A stretch of DNA of 35,595 nt from Muribaculaceae bacterium (GCA_029061225.1 JAIDSM010000136.1:1-35595), one strand, 5' to 3'; numbered from the stretch's first letter, positions 15,906-24,804 are shown. Made by a program: numbers and translations. The notes: generated from the sequence alone by a model not told the origin.

Positions 15906-17051
15906 TCAATTATCAGGTTTCGCTTCAAGCATGTCAGCTATCAAGGATAGGTCGCTAAGCACCTCACCTTGAAGAAGGTATTCATCTTGACGAGATTTAA
16001 GATTGGAATAGATTTCCTCTGCTTTCTGACGGTCATTGTCAATATAGAGGGCCATAGCACAGAGGAGTCGCTCTTTGGAAGACATCATCTTGCTATAGGT
16101 CTCTATATATTTCCGAAGATCCTTGTCAAGAAGCTCATCGGCTTTTTCAGGATGATCTGTACGGAGATAAAGAAATGCCAGTTCGCAGGATATTTCTTTC
16201 AGATAGAGAGGCATAATCTCTTTTTTGCGGGAGTAAAGAATCTCCATGCATTCAAGCGCTTCACTATACTTCATCTCATCTATTAGGCGTGACGCGTATA
16301 ACAAAGGAATAGAGACTTCGAGAGCATTATGATAATCGATATCCTTAGGATTCATAAAATATTCTTCCGGCATATCCTTAGGGCGGACACCTTTTTGGAT
16401 AAGTGCGTTGGCACGAAGCTGATTGACGATACCTTGCCTACTTAGACCGTTTTTAGCAAGCAACCTTATATTATAGCCGTCGTTTCCTACACCACCGGCC
16501 ATCATCGGGATACCGTTGATAAGAAGCATGATCACGTCTGTGGCTACGAATACACCCAAAGCTTCCACAATAAAAGGATTAAGGTCAAGAAAGAAAAAGG
16601 GGAGAGCTATGACAAGAACGATGATATTCGCCAGGATTCCACCAAAATTATACCATCCTGTAGGAATTTCCTCTATGGGAAGATCGGGAGGAGTGAGGAG
16701 GCATTGCCCCCCAGTCCCGGCAACAGCGAATTTCTTTATGCGCAGTTTTCCGTCCATCATTATGAAAGTATAGTTGAAGATCCTGAAACTTACAAACTTA
16801 TATCCTGTCAGTAATCCGCATATTAGATGTCCGAGTTCATGGATCGGCACGAGCACCACAAAAGAGACAACCAAAGATATAATAGCTACGAGCAATACAG
16901 ATAATCCTTCCAAGATGTCTATAGAATAGTATTTGCCTATGTATTCACTCCAGGTCACATCAGTGAAAATCACAGATATAACTCCTCCTATCAGTAATCC
17001 GATGGCACCGCCTGCCAATAATCCAAGAATCAATTTTAATGCTGTCTTCAT
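15906..17051 (-). CDS. Membrane M50-type (site-2-protease-like) metallopeptidase with C-terminal helical repeats
   Basis: This is a 381-residue integral membrane protein. Hydrophobic segments lie near residues 7-29, 50-72 (ending in the zinc motif HELGH at 71-75), 138-154 and 160-182. The second family motif YNFGGILANIIV (134-145) and the third metal-ligand motif NDGYN (Asp191) follow, so the active site appears complete. From about residue 230 the protein is soluble, helical and TPR-like (IPLLYASRLIDEMKYSEALE, then LAFLYLRTDHPEKADELLD). I prefer the ATG at 17051 over one seven codons upstream, because the predicted transcription start is near 17074 and would leave the upstream codon almost leaderless. 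The substrate is unknown; family members cleave membrane-bound regulators or signal peptides. Confidence 0.78.
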   Translation of the reverse strand: MKTALKLILGLLAGGAIGLLIGGVISVIFTDVTWSEYIGKYYSIDILEGLSVLLVAIISLVVSFVVLVPIHELGHLICGLLTGYKFVSFRIFNYTFIMMDGKLRIKKFAVAGTGGQCLLTPPDLPIEEIPTGWYNFGGILANIIVLVIALPFFFLDLNPFIVEALGVFVATDVIMLLINGIPMMAGGVGNDGYNIRLLAKNGLSRQGIVNQLRANALIQKGVRPKDMPEEYFMNPKDIDYHNALEVSIPLLYASRLIDEMKYSEALECMEILYSRKKEIMPLYLKEISCELAFLYLRTDHPEKADELLDKDLRKYIETYSKMMSSKERLLCAMALYIDNDRQKAEEIYSNLKSRQDEYLLQGEVLSDLSLIADMLEAKPDN

Positions 17052-17080
17052 TTTAAAACAATAGATTTGCAACTATGCCA

Positions 17081-17112
17081 CAAAGATAATCATAATAACT
17101 TTAATATCAAAA
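17081..17112 (-). promoter_or_regulatory. Bacteroidetes-type promoter for the M50 protease gene
   Basis: On the minus strand TATCTTTG (17081-17088) matches the -7 box TAnnTTTG. TTTTG (17108-17112) gives the -33 box with a 19-nt spacer. The -33 box also lies in the T-rich tail of the nhaA terminator. Confidence 0.7.
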
Positions 17113-17113
17113 T

Positions 17114-17142
17114 AAGCGCCGGCTTCTATGAAGTCAGCGCTT
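17114..17142 (-). terminator. Predicted terminator of nhaA
   Basis: Read on the minus strand, AAGCGC...GCGCTT closes a stem that continues through TG/CG and CTTC/GAAG pairs with one A-C mismatch and an ATA loop, followed by ATTTTG. The stem is long but the T-tract is short, so efficiency is uncertain. It lies about 20 bp after the nhaA stop. Confidence 0.6.
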
Positions 17143-17161
17143 GGAAATAATATTTTTAATT

Positions 17162-18520
17162 CTATTCTTCATCTTTGGATTCGGTGACTTTAGGGAGAGT
17201 GAGATGGAGGAAGAGCCATCCGAGGAATCCTGCGAGGAATGACCCGATAAGAATACCGAGTTTAGAGTTATTGAGTATCTGCGACAGATAGACGTCTTCG
17301 CCGAAAGTAAGGTTGGCTATGAAGAGCGATACAGTGAAACCGATACCTCCAAGAACGGAAACTGCCGCCAGTTGCGACCAGTTGCTTCCTTCCGGCATGG
17401 GTGCAAGCTTGGCCTTTATACAAGCCCAGCTGAAAGCGAAGATTCCTATAAATTTACCAATCACCAGACCGGCAATAATCGCAATCGATACCCCGGAGAA
17501 AATGTCAGCAATACTGACGTCGCCGAGCCAAATGCCTGCGTTGGCGAATGCGAAAAGGGGGACAACAATGAAGTTCACTATAGGATGGAGTGAGTCTTCG
17601 AGGTCCTGAAGCGGAGAAATCACCTTATCGGATGCAGACTCAATCTCCTTAAGCCAGTTGGTCTGTTCCTTAGTCAAAATACCGCGGTTGTCGAGCTTCT
17701 CCTCATCCTCATGCGAGAAATGACTGATCGACTGACGGATGGTCTTTATGTATTTTTTAGGGGCATAGACCGGTTTTGCCGGGACACAGAAAGCCACGAG
17801 CACACCTGCTATAGTAGGATGCACACCCGACTGAAGGAACAGGAACCATACGAATATACCGATCGTGACATAGAAAGTCTTATAATGAACACCGTATATA
17901 CCTCCTATAATAAGGACTGCGAGAAGTCCGGCAGCCCAGAGCAGCGAAACGTAGTCAATATGGCCGGAATAGAAGATAGCTATCACAAGAATTCCGCCTA
18001 TGTCATCGACAACAGCGAGAGTGGTGAGAAATATCTTCAATCCTATCGGGACACGCTTTCCAAGCATAGCCAACACTCCGAGAGAGAAAGCGATATCTGT
18101 CGCCATCGGAATTGCGGCGCCCTGTATATAGTCAGACCCATGGCCGAGTAAAAAGAAAATGCCGACCGGAACCAACATGCCTCCTATAGCGGCTACTATT
18201 GGAAGCAATGCCTGGCGGAAAGATGACAGCTCTCCTTCAAGTACCTCCCGTTTTATTTCCAGTCCGACTGAAAAGAAAAAGACTGCCATCAGGGCATCGT
18301 TGATGAAATCCATGATTGACATGGGATGTCCGTGATGGCTGAAAAGATTGAAGCCACCCACACGCAGAGCGATCGTATGAGTCCACAGACCATTGTAGAA
18401 ATCATGTAGAAAAGGAAGATTCACCACAAGAAGGGCGAGGGCAGTGGCCACCATAAGGACAGTGCCGCCGTTGGTATGGTTTTTAATTGTCTTCCTTGCG
18501 ATGAAGAATACGTTTGCCAT
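17162..18520 (-). CDS. nhaA: Na+/H+ antiporter NhaA
   Basis: The 452-residue inner-membrane antiporter exchanges cytoplasmic Na+ for external protons. Ion-binding residues are visible: Asp142 in MATDIAFSLG and the pair Asp172-Asp173 in LAVVDDIGGI. Multiple hydrophobic helices and FFFSVGLEIKREVLEGEL near residue 81 are typical. It is longer than the roughly 390-residue enterobacterial protein because of a hydrophilic charged insertion near residues 265-310 (SHFSHEDEEKLDNRG), a loop seen in other Bacteroidetes NhaA. It is transcribed alone, divergent from the etf operon. No good -7 box is seen for it in the 252-bp divergent region; a 7-bp inverted repeat (18552-18558 and 18568-18574) lies near its start. 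Confidence 0.94.
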   Translation of the reverse strand: MANVFFIARKTIKNHTNGGTVLMVATALALLVVNLPFLHDFYNGLWTHTIALRVGGFNLFSHHGHPMSIMDFINDALMAVFFFSVGLEIKREVLEGELSSFRQALLPIVAAIGGMLVPVGIFFLLGHGSDYIQGAAIPMATDIAFSLGVLAMLGKRVPIGLKIFLTTLAVVDDIGGILVIAIFYSGHIDYVSLLWAAGLLAVLIIGGIYGVHYKTFYVTIGIFVWFLFLQSGVHPTIAGVLVAFCVPAKPVYAPKKYIKTIRQSISHFSHEDEEKLDNRGILTKEQTNWLKEIESASDKVISPLQDLEDSLHPIVNFIVVPLFAFANAGIWLGDVSIADIFSGVSIAIIAGLVIGKFIGIFAFSWACIKAKLAPMPEGSNWSQLAAVSVLGGIGFTVSLFIANLTFGEDVYLSQILNNSKLGILIGSFLAGFLGWLFLHLTLPKVTESKDEE

Positions 18521-18551
18521 TGTACAAATGTTAAAAGATTTAAAATACTAA

Positions 18552-18574
18552 CAACCATATGTGGAAAATGGTTG
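18552..18574. repeat. Short inverted repeat upstream of nhaA
   Basis: CAACCAT (18552-18558) and ATGGTTG (18568-18574) are perfect 7-bp arms separated by 9 nt, about 32 bp upstream of the nhaA start in the divergent nhaA/etfB region. It could be an operator or a leader hairpin; the short arms make chance occurrence possible. Confidence 0.4.
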
Positions 18575-18636
18575 AAATTAACACTGAATCGCGCTTTTTA
18601 TTAAAGAATCTATAGTGATTTTTCAATAATTTTTAT

Positions 18637-18644
18637 TAATTTTG
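18637..18644 (+). promoter_or_regulatory. Probable -7 box of the etf operon promoter
   Basis: TAATTTTG matches TAnnTTTG exactly, but no TTTG/TTG lies at the right distance upstream, so activation by another factor is possible. The leader to the etfB start would be about 120 nt and contains a small stem (18674-18691: CTGCTCG, TCTT loop, CGTGCAG, with one T-T mismatch). Confidence 0.55.
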
Positions 18645-18772
18645 CACTCGAATCCGAAATGTGTGCACCTAAACTGCTCGTCTTCGTGCAGACTTTCATG
18701 GATCAAACGGGATAGCGGCGGATGAATTTAAACTATTTGATAACAATTTAATAAACATATTAATATCTAATT

Positions 18773-19642
18773 ATGAGTTTGAATATCATTGTGCTTGCAA
18801 AGCAAGTGCCTGATACGAGAAACGTCGGAAAAGATGCAATGAAGGAAGACGGCACTGTCAACCGCGCCGCGCTTCCTGCCATCTTCAACCCCGAGGATCT
18901 CAACGCGCTTGAGCAGGCTCTACGCCTCAAGGATATGTATCCCGGCTCAAAAGTTACTATCCTGACTATGGGCCCGGCCCGAGCAGCAGAAATAATCCGT
19001 GAAGGCCTTTATAGAGGCGCTGATAATGGAGTGGTGCTCTCTGACCGTGCGTTTGCCGGTTCTGATACTCTTGCAACATCTTATGCACTTAGCGCCGCAA
19101 TCAAGAAAATCGGAGATTACGACATCATCATCGGCGGACGTCAGGCTATCGACGGCGATACCGCTCAGGTCGGACCTCAGGTTGCAGAGAAACTCGGTCT
19201 TCCTACTGTCACCTATGCAGAGGAGATCATTGATGCAGAAGACGGTAAGGTGACAGTGAAACGCCGTATTGAATCAGGAGTAGAGACAGTAAAGGCTCCG
19301 CTTCCTTTAGTAGTCACAGTGAATGGCTCCGCAGCCGACTGCCGTCCGCGCAATGCCAAGTGCCTTCAGAAGTATAAGTATGCTGCAGTTCCCTCAGAGG
19401 TAGCCAACGATGAAAAGAAAAAAGAACTCATCGAAAAGAGACCTTACCTCAACATCGGAGAATGGAATGCGGCTTTCGTTGAGGCTGATCTCGCTCAGTG
19501 CGGACTCGCAGGAAGCCCCACTAAGGTAAAGAGCATCGAGAACGTAGTTTTTACTGCTAAGGAAGCACGCAAAATCGAGAATACCGACGAGGCTATAGAA
19601 GACCTCATCAAGGAATTATTCGCTAACCACACAATCGGCTAA
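18773..19642 (+). CDS. etfB: Electron transfer flavoprotein beta subunit EtfB
   Basis: This 289-residue subunit of the heterodimeric flavoprotein accepts electrons from, or delivers them to, acyl-CoA dehydrogenases. Signatures are NIIVLAKQVPDTRNV at the N-terminus, FNPEDLNALEQALRLKD, VTILTMGPARAAEIIREGLY and IIGGRQAIDGDTAQVGPQVAE, the adenine-nucleotide-binding segment of EtfB. Length is slightly above the roughly 250-260 of classical EtfB. etfA follows after 11 bp and an acyl-CoA dehydrogenase 3 bp after that, forming one transcript that ends at the terminator near 22410. Whether this EtfAB bifurcates electrons (needing a second FAD or an NADH site) cannot be settled by eye. Confidence 0.94.
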   Translation: MSLNIIVLAKQVPDTRNVGKDAMKEDGTVNRAALPAIFNPEDLNALEQALRLKDMYPGSKVTILTMGPARAAEIIREGLYRGADNGVVLSDRAFAGSDTLATSYALSAAIKKIGDYDIIIGGRQAIDGDTAQVGPQVAEKLGLPTVTYAEEIIDAEDGKVTVKRRIESGVETVKAPLPLVVTVNGSAADCRPRNAKCLQKYKYAAVPSEVANDEKKKELIEKRPYLNIGEWNAAFVEADLAQCGLAGSPTKVKSIENVVFTAKEARKIENTDEAIEDLIKELFANHTIG

Positions 19643-19653
19643 TATATACTATT

Positions 19654-20682
19654 ATGGCAGACAAGAACAATCTCATCGTATATCTTGAATACGAAGACGG
19701 CAAAGTCGCTGATGTGAGCCTGGAGCTCCTCACCAAAGGACGCCAGCTGGCCGATAAGCTCGGAATCAAACTCGAGGCAGTAGTGGCAGGTGACAATCTG
19801 AAGGATATTGAGAAGCAGGTGATGCCTTACGGCGTTGATACCCTATACAAAGTGGAAGACAAGCGCCTCTATCCCTATACCTCCCTTCCCCACAGCTCTA
19901 TCCTGATCAATCTCTTCAAGGAAATCGAACCGCGAATCGCTTTCATGGGCGCTACCTCTATAGGCCGCGATCTCGGACCGCGCGTCTCGAGTGCCCTTCA
20001 CAGCGGCCTGACGGCAGACTGCACATCGTTGGAAATCGGCGATTATACTGATGCCAAAACAGGAAAAGAGTATAAAGACCTTCTATATCAGATTCGTCCC
20101 GCTTTCGGAGGCAACATCGTGGCCACCATCGTCAATCCTGACTGTCGTCCGCAGATGGCGACCGTGCGCGAGGGCGTAATGAAGAAGGAAGTACGCGACT
20201 CCAACTATTCAGGCAAAGTTGTCGACCTTGACGTAAATAAATATACTGACAACACCGACTTCGTTGTCGACATCATAGACCGCCATGTAGAAAAGTCGAA
20301 AGTCAACCTTAAGGGAAGTCCGATCATCGTAGCCGGAGGCTATGGCGTAGGCTCAAAGGAGAATTTCGACCTTCTGCAGCAGCTTGCAGACGTGCTCGGA
20401 GCTGAAGTCGGCGCAAGCCGTGCAGCCGTGGACGCGGGCTGGGTAGACCATGACCGTCAGATCGGCCAGACTGGTGTAACTGTCCGTCCGAAACTATACA
20501 TCGCCTGCGGTATCTCCGGTCAGATCCAGCACATCGCCGGCATGCAGGACTCAAGCCTGATCATTTCCATCAACTCCGATCCCGACGCACCGATCAACTC
20601 CATAGCGGATATCGTCATCACCGGCAAAATGGAAGATGTAGTGCCCAAGTTAATCAAGTATTATAAAAAGAACTCGAAATAA
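19654..20682 (+). CDS. etfA: Electron transfer flavoprotein alpha subunit EtfA
   Basis: This 342-residue subunit carries the FAD-binding C-terminal domain. The motif GAEVGASRAAVDAGWVDH, then QIGQTGVTVRPKLYIACGIS, GQIQHIAGM and IISINSDPDAPI, is the standard EtfA FAD site. The N-terminal domain (residues 1-190) is the Rossmann-like half that packs on EtfB. It lies 11 bp after etfB and 3 bp before the acyl-CoA dehydrogenase gene. Length and motif order are typical. Confidence 0.95.
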   Translation: MADKNNLIVYLEYEDGKVADVSLELLTKGRQLADKLGIKLEAVVAGDNLKDIEKQVMPYGVDTLYKVEDKRLYPYTSLPHSSILINLFKEIEPRIAFMGATSIGRDLGPRVSSALHSGLTADCTSLEIGDYTDAKTGKEYKDLLYQIRPAFGGNIVATIVNPDCRPQMATVREGVMKKEVRDSNYSGKVVDLDVNKYTDNTDFVVDIIDRHVEKSKVNLKGSPIIVAGGYGVGSKENFDLLQQLADVLGAEVGASRAAVDAGWVDHDRQIGQTGVTVRPKLYIACGISGQIQHIAGMQDSSLIISINSDPDAPINSIADIVITGKMEDVVPKLIKYYKKNSK

Positions 20683-20685
20683 GCC

Positions 20686-22386
20686 ATGGCTAACTTTTAT
20701 ACGGATAATCCGAATCTAAAATCACATCTTCAGCATCCCTTGATGAAGAAGATCGTGGAACTGAAGGAAAGAAACTTCGCCGACGCAGACAAATATGACT
20801 ATGCACCTCTCGATTTCGAGGATGCCATGGACTCCTACGACAAGGTGCTCGAAGTTGTAGGCGAAATATGCGGCGATGTAATAGCTGAGAACGCGGAAGA
20901 AGTCGACCACACCGGTCCGCGAGTAGAAAACAACCGCGTCATTTATGCCGAGGGCACTAAGAAGAATCTCGAGGCTTGCCGTAAGGCCGGGCTGATGGGT
21001 ATGTCGATGCCGCGTCGTCTCGGCGGCCTCAACTTCCCCATCACTCCCTATATCATGGCTGCCGATATAGTTAGCCGCGCCGATGCAGGATTTGAAAACC
21101 TCTGGGGTCTTCAGGACTGCGCCGAGACTATCTATGAATTTGCTGATGATGACCAGAAGGAACGCTATATCAAGCGTGTATGCGAAGGCGAGACAATGAG
21201 CATGGACCTCACCGAACCCGATGCAGGCTCCGATCTCCAGAGTGTAATGCTCAAAGCCTCTCAGAAAGAAGACGGAAGCTGGGTGCTCAACGGAGTGAAG
21301 CGATTCATTACCAACGGAGACTCCGACATCCACCTCGTTCTCGCCCGCTCGGAGGAAGGCACTAAGGATGGTCGTGGTCTTTCTATGTTCATCTATGACA
21401 AGCGCAACGGCGGTGTCAATGTCCGTCGTATTGAAAACAAGATGGGTATCAAGGGCAGCCCGACATGCGAGCTCGTATATAAAGATGCACCTGCAGAACT
21501 CTGCGGCAGCCGCAAACTTGGTCTTATCAAGTACGTTATGGCCCTTATGAACGGCGCACGTCTCGGCATCGCCGCACAGAGTGTAGGCATTTCGGAAGCC
21601 GCATACCGTGAGGCACTCGATTATGCTAAAGACCGTAAGCAGTTTGGCAAGGCTATCATTGAATTCCCCGCAGTAGCAGAGATTCTCAGTGTCATGAAGG
21701 CCAAACTCGATGCAAGCCGCGCCCTCCTCTACGCATGCGCCCGTTTCGTGGATATCTACAAGATCTACGATGACATCGCTAAGGAACGTCCTCTCACCAA
21801 GGAGGAGAAACTCGAGGCGAAGGCCTATAGCAAGCTTGCCGACGCTTTCACTCCTCTTGCCAAAGGTATGGGATCTGAATTCTGCAACCAAAACACCTAT
21901 GACTGCATACAGATTCATGGAGGCAGTGGTTTCATGAAAGACTACAAGTGTGAGCGCCTCTATCGCGACGCACGCATTACGAGTATCTATGAAGGAACTA
22001 CTCAGCTTCAGGTGGTAGCGGCTATCCGCCACGTCACCACAGGCACTTACCTTAACTTCATAAAGGAGGCCCTGTCGGCTGAAGTGGATGAAAAGCATGC
22101 AGAAGCAAAGAAGCTCCTCGATGAAATGACAGAGCAATACGAAGCTGCAGTGAAGAATGTTCTTGAAGTGAAGAATCAGGCTTATACTGACTTCATGGCG
22201 CGCAGGCTCGTGGAGATGGCCGGACACACTGTTATGGGATGCCTTCTTCTTGAAGAAGCAGGACGCGACGAAGCTTTCGACAAGTCGCTTGAAGTATATG
22301 TCAAGTACGGCCAGGCTGAATGCACCAAGCATGCCGACTTCATCTCCAACTTCAAGCCGGAGCAGATGAAGGCTTACACCTATTGA
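20686..22386 (+). CDS. Acyl-CoA dehydrogenase, extended type
   Basis: The 566-residue flavoenzyme oxidises or reduces the alpha-beta bond of an acyl-CoA with EtfAB as electron partner. The FAD/substrate motifs LTEPDAGSDL and VKRFITNGD are present, the middle beta domain is intact (NKMGIKGSPTCEL), and the catalytic base is probably Glu436 in SIYEGTTQLQ. It is much longer than a classical 380-residue enzyme because of an N-terminal helical extension (about 90 residues), an inserted segment near 355-380 and a C-terminal helical tail (about 450-566), as in FadE-like AcdA enzymes. Which acyl-CoA it uses is unknown. Since the operon has no other beta-oxidation gene, a fermentative reductase role (enoyl-CoA to acyl-CoA) is possible. 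It ends 24 bp before a strong terminator. Confidence 0.9.
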   Translation: MANFYTDNPNLKSHLQHPLMKKIVELKERNFADADKYDYAPLDFEDAMDSYDKVLEVVGEICGDVIAENAEEVDHTGPRVENNRVIYAEGTKKNLEACRKAGLMGMSMPRRLGGLNFPITPYIMAADIVSRADAGFENLWGLQDCAETIYEFADDDQKERYIKRVCEGETMSMDLTEPDAGSDLQSVMLKASQKEDGSWVLNGVKRFITNGDSDIHLVLARSEEGTKDGRGLSMFIYDKRNGGVNVRRIENKMGIKGSPTCELVYKDAPAELCGSRKLGLIKYVMALMNGARLGIAAQSVGISEAAYREALDYAKDRKQFGKAIIEFPAVAEILSVMKAKLDASRALLYACARFVDIYKIYDDIAKERPLTKEEKLEAKAYSKLADAFTPLAKGMGSEFCNQNTYDCIQIHGGSGFMKDYKCERLYRDARITSIYEGTTQLQVVAAIRHVTTGTYLNFIKEALSAEVDEKHAEAKKLLDEMTEQYEAAVKNVLEVKNQAYTDFMARRLVEMAGHTVMGCLLLEEAGRDEAFDKSLEVYVKYGQAECTKHADFISNFKPEQMKAYTY

Positions 22387-22409
22387 TTGTTTGTAGATTA
22401 GCTAATTCA

Positions 22410-22445
22410 ACGGCAACAATCCGAAAGATTGTTGCCGTTTTTTTT
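22410..22445 (+). terminator. Rho-independent terminator of the etf operon
   Basis: A perfect 12-bp stem (22410-22421 with 22427-22438) closes a CGAAA loop and is followed by eight T. It is the strongest terminator in the window and separates the etf operon from glutamine synthetase. Confidence 0.93.
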
Positions 22446-22454
22446 ATTTATTTT

Positions 22455-22485
22455 TTTGAGGTTTCAATATTTTTATATAATTTTG
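22455..22485 (+). promoter_or_regulatory. Bacteroidetes-type promoter for glutamine synthetase III
   Basis: TTTG (22455-22458), a 19-nt spacer and TAATTTTG (22478-22485) match the consensus. The leader is about 100 nt and includes a 5-bp hairpin, TCCGG-AACAAT-CCGGA (22557-22572), not long before the start codon. Confidence 0.75.
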
Positions 22486-22594
22486 CATTAGGAAAACCGC
22501 AAGGAGTTCCCATCAATGCTTTGAGAAACGCACAAGAATCTAACAGGTAATAAAACTCCGGAACAATCCGGATATAACTTAATACTAATAAAAG

Positions 22595-24784
22595 ATGTCT
22601 GATTTAAGGTTTAAAAGCGTAGAGGAAGCATCATCCCGCAAGCCGGTTGAAGTTAAGCTTCCAGAAGAAAGTGTGGAGAAATACTACGCTAAGCAGGTGT
22701 TCAACCGCCAGAAGATGTTTGAATACCTTCCGCAATCAACCTACCAAGCACTCGTAGACGCTATCGACAACAAAAAGCCGCTCAGTCTATCATTGGCCGA
22801 CAGTGTGGCTGAGGGTATGAAGCGATGGGCTATCGAAAACGGCGCCCGCCACTATACCCACTGGTTTCATCCTCTGACCGGAGGTACCGCCGAGAAGCAC
22901 GACTCATTTATCGACCACAACGGCGAAGGAGGAGTGGTCTCTGAGTTCACCGGCAAACTACTTGTGCAACAGGAACCTGACGCATCTTCATTCCCAAACG
23001 GAGGCATCCGCAACACATTCGAAGCCCGCGGATACTCTGCTTGGGATATTTCATCTCCGGCCTTCATAATCGGTGATACTCTATGTATTCCGACGGTGTT
23101 CATCTCGTATACCGGCGAGAGCCTTGATTATAAGACTCCGCTACTGAAGGCACTTAACTCAGTAGATAAGGCCGCTACAAGGGTTGCCCGCTATTTCGAT
23201 GATAATGTAAAGCACGTTAAATCATACCTCGGCTGGGAGCAGGAATATTTTTTAGTCGACGAGGCTTTATATGCAGCTCGTCCTGATCTCGTGATGACCG
23301 GCCGAACATTGATGGGACATGAATCTGCCAAAAACCAGCAGCTCGAAGACCATTATTTCGGATCGATTCCGATGCGGGTAGCGGCCTTCATGCTTGACCT
23401 TGAGACTGAATGCCATAAGCTCGGCATCCCTGCGAAAACTCGTCATAACGAGGTAGCACCCAATCAGTTTGAGCTTGCTCCAATCTTTGAGGAAGCAAAC
23501 CTTGCCAATGATCACAACCAGCTGCTCATGAGCCTTATGACGGAAGTGGCACGCAAACATAACTTCCGCGTGCTTCTGCATGAGAAACCTTTCGCCGGAA
23601 TCAACGGATCGGGAAAGCATAACAACTGGAGCCTTGGCACAGACACTGGTGTGCTTCTGTTCGCTCCCGGCAAGACACCTGAGCAGAACCTTCAGTTCAT
23701 TACATTCGTAGCGAACGTAATGGCAGCAGTGCACAAACATAACGCCCTGATGAAGGCATCGATCATGACGGCTACAAACGCTCACCGTCTTGGAGCCAAC
23801 GAGGCACCTCCGGCCATAATTTCGATGTTCCTCGGCAGTCAGCTTAGTCAGATTCTGGACTCGGTGGAAGCAACTGAAGAAGACGCTGTCATCAACCTCA
23901 ACGGGAAAGGAAAAGTAAATCTCGATATAGCTCAGATTCCCGAGCTCATGATCGACAACACCGACCGTAACCGTACAAGTCCGTTTGCCTTTACCGGTAA
24001 TCGATTCGAGTATCGTGCCGTGGGAAGCACAGCAAACTGTGCATCTGCACTCATCGCTCTCAATGCTGCAGTTGCCGACCAGCTGAATCAGTTTGCCGAT
24101 AAGGTGGATGCCCGCGTTGCCAACGGCGAACAGCTTAACCAGGCTATTTTCAAGGAGATGCGCCAGCTCGTTATAGACTCTAAAGCCATTCATTTCGACG
24201 GCAACGGCTATAGCGAGGAATGGAAGAAAGAAGCAGCTGAAAGAGGTCTTGATGTGGAGTCAAGCGCACCTCTCATGTATGATGCCTACACACGTCCTGA
24301 ATCCCTTGAGATGTTCAAGCGCACAGGAGTGCTTACGCCCAAGGAAGTTGAGGCACGTAATGAGGTTAAGTGGGAGATGTATAGCAAGAAGGTGCAGATA
24401 GAGAGTCGTGTGCTCGGAGATCTCGCCATCAATCATATAATTCCTGCAGCTACTCGCTACCAGAGCGTGCTTCTGGACAACGTATACAAGATAAAGGAGC
24501 TTTTCAAAGGCGAGAAAATGGAAAAGATTGCGGCTAACGACCTTGAAGCTATCGAGCAGATGGCCGACTATATCGCAGCTATCCGGAAGGGGGTAGAAGA
24601 TATGGTGAACAAGAGGCATAAGGCAAACCGTATGCCAGATGAGCGCAGCAAGGCAATCGCATACCATGACGATATCGTACCGGCTATGGAAGAGATCAGA
24701 AAGAATATCGATGCACTCGAATTGATGGTCGATAATGAGATCTGGCCGCTTCCGAAGTATCGGGAACTGCTGTTCATACGATAA
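22595..24784 (+). CDS. glnN: Glutamine synthetase type III
   Basis: This 729-residue enzyme makes glutamine from glutamate, ammonia and ATP. The length identifies the type III (GSIII) family, against about 450 residues for type I. Family motifs are LGWEQEYFLVD, the NEVAPNQFELAPIFEEAN segment, GINGSGKHNNWSLGT (about residues 335-349, the ATP/glutamate loop), NAHRLGANEAPPAIISMFLG and NRFEYRAVGSTANCA. A helical C-terminal tail follows. The gene has its own promoter and terminator, so it is monocistronic. Type III enzymes are the usual main glutamine synthetase of Bacteroidales. Confidence 0.95.
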   Translation: MSDLRFKSVEEASSRKPVEVKLPEESVEKYYAKQVFNRQKMFEYLPQSTYQALVDAIDNKKPLSLSLADSVAEGMKRWAIENGARHYTHWFHPLTGGTAEKHDSFIDHNGEGGVVSEFTGKLLVQQEPDASSFPNGGIRNTFEARGYSAWDISSPAFIIGDTLCIPTVFISYTGESLDYKTPLLKALNSVDKAATRVARYFDDNVKHVKSYLGWEQEYFLVDEALYAARPDLVMTGRTLMGHESAKNQQLEDHYFGSIPMRVAAFMLDLETECHKLGIPAKTRHNEVAPNQFELAPIFEEANLANDHNQLLMSLMTEVARKHNFRVLLHEKPFAGINGSGKHNNWSLGTDTGVLLFAPGKTPEQNLQFITFVANVMAAVHKHNALMKASIMTATNAHRLGANEAPPAIISMFLGSQLSQILDSVEATEEDAVINLNGKGKVNLDIAQIPELMIDNTDRNRTSPFAFTGNRFEYRAVGSTANCASALIALNAAVADQLNQFADKVDARVANGEQLNQAIFKEMRQLVIDSKAIHFDGNGYSEEWKKEAAERGLDVESSAPLMYDAYTRPESLEMFKRTGVLTPKEVEARNEVKWEMYSKKVQIESRVLGDLAINHIIPAATRYQSVLLDNVYKIKELFKGEKMEKIAANDLEAIEQMADYIAAIRKGVEDMVNKRHKANRMPDERSKAIAYHDDIVPAMEEIRKNIDALELMVDNEIWPLPKYRELLFIR

Positions 24785-24804
24785 ATCCTCTTATTTAGCG
24801 TCAA

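Noticed and set aside
18710..18772. Possible leader peptide upstream of etfB
   Set aside because: Only very short frames (5 and 9 codons) exist there, without a run of regulatory codons or a paired terminator structure.
20722..22332. 536-codon open frame on the minus strand
   Set aside because: It lies wholly opposite the acyl-CoA dehydrogenase gene, has no recognisable motif, and is explained by the codon bias of the true gene.
23267..24193. 308-codon minus-strand frame
   Set aside because: It is opposite the conserved core of glutamine synthetase III and has no signature of its own.
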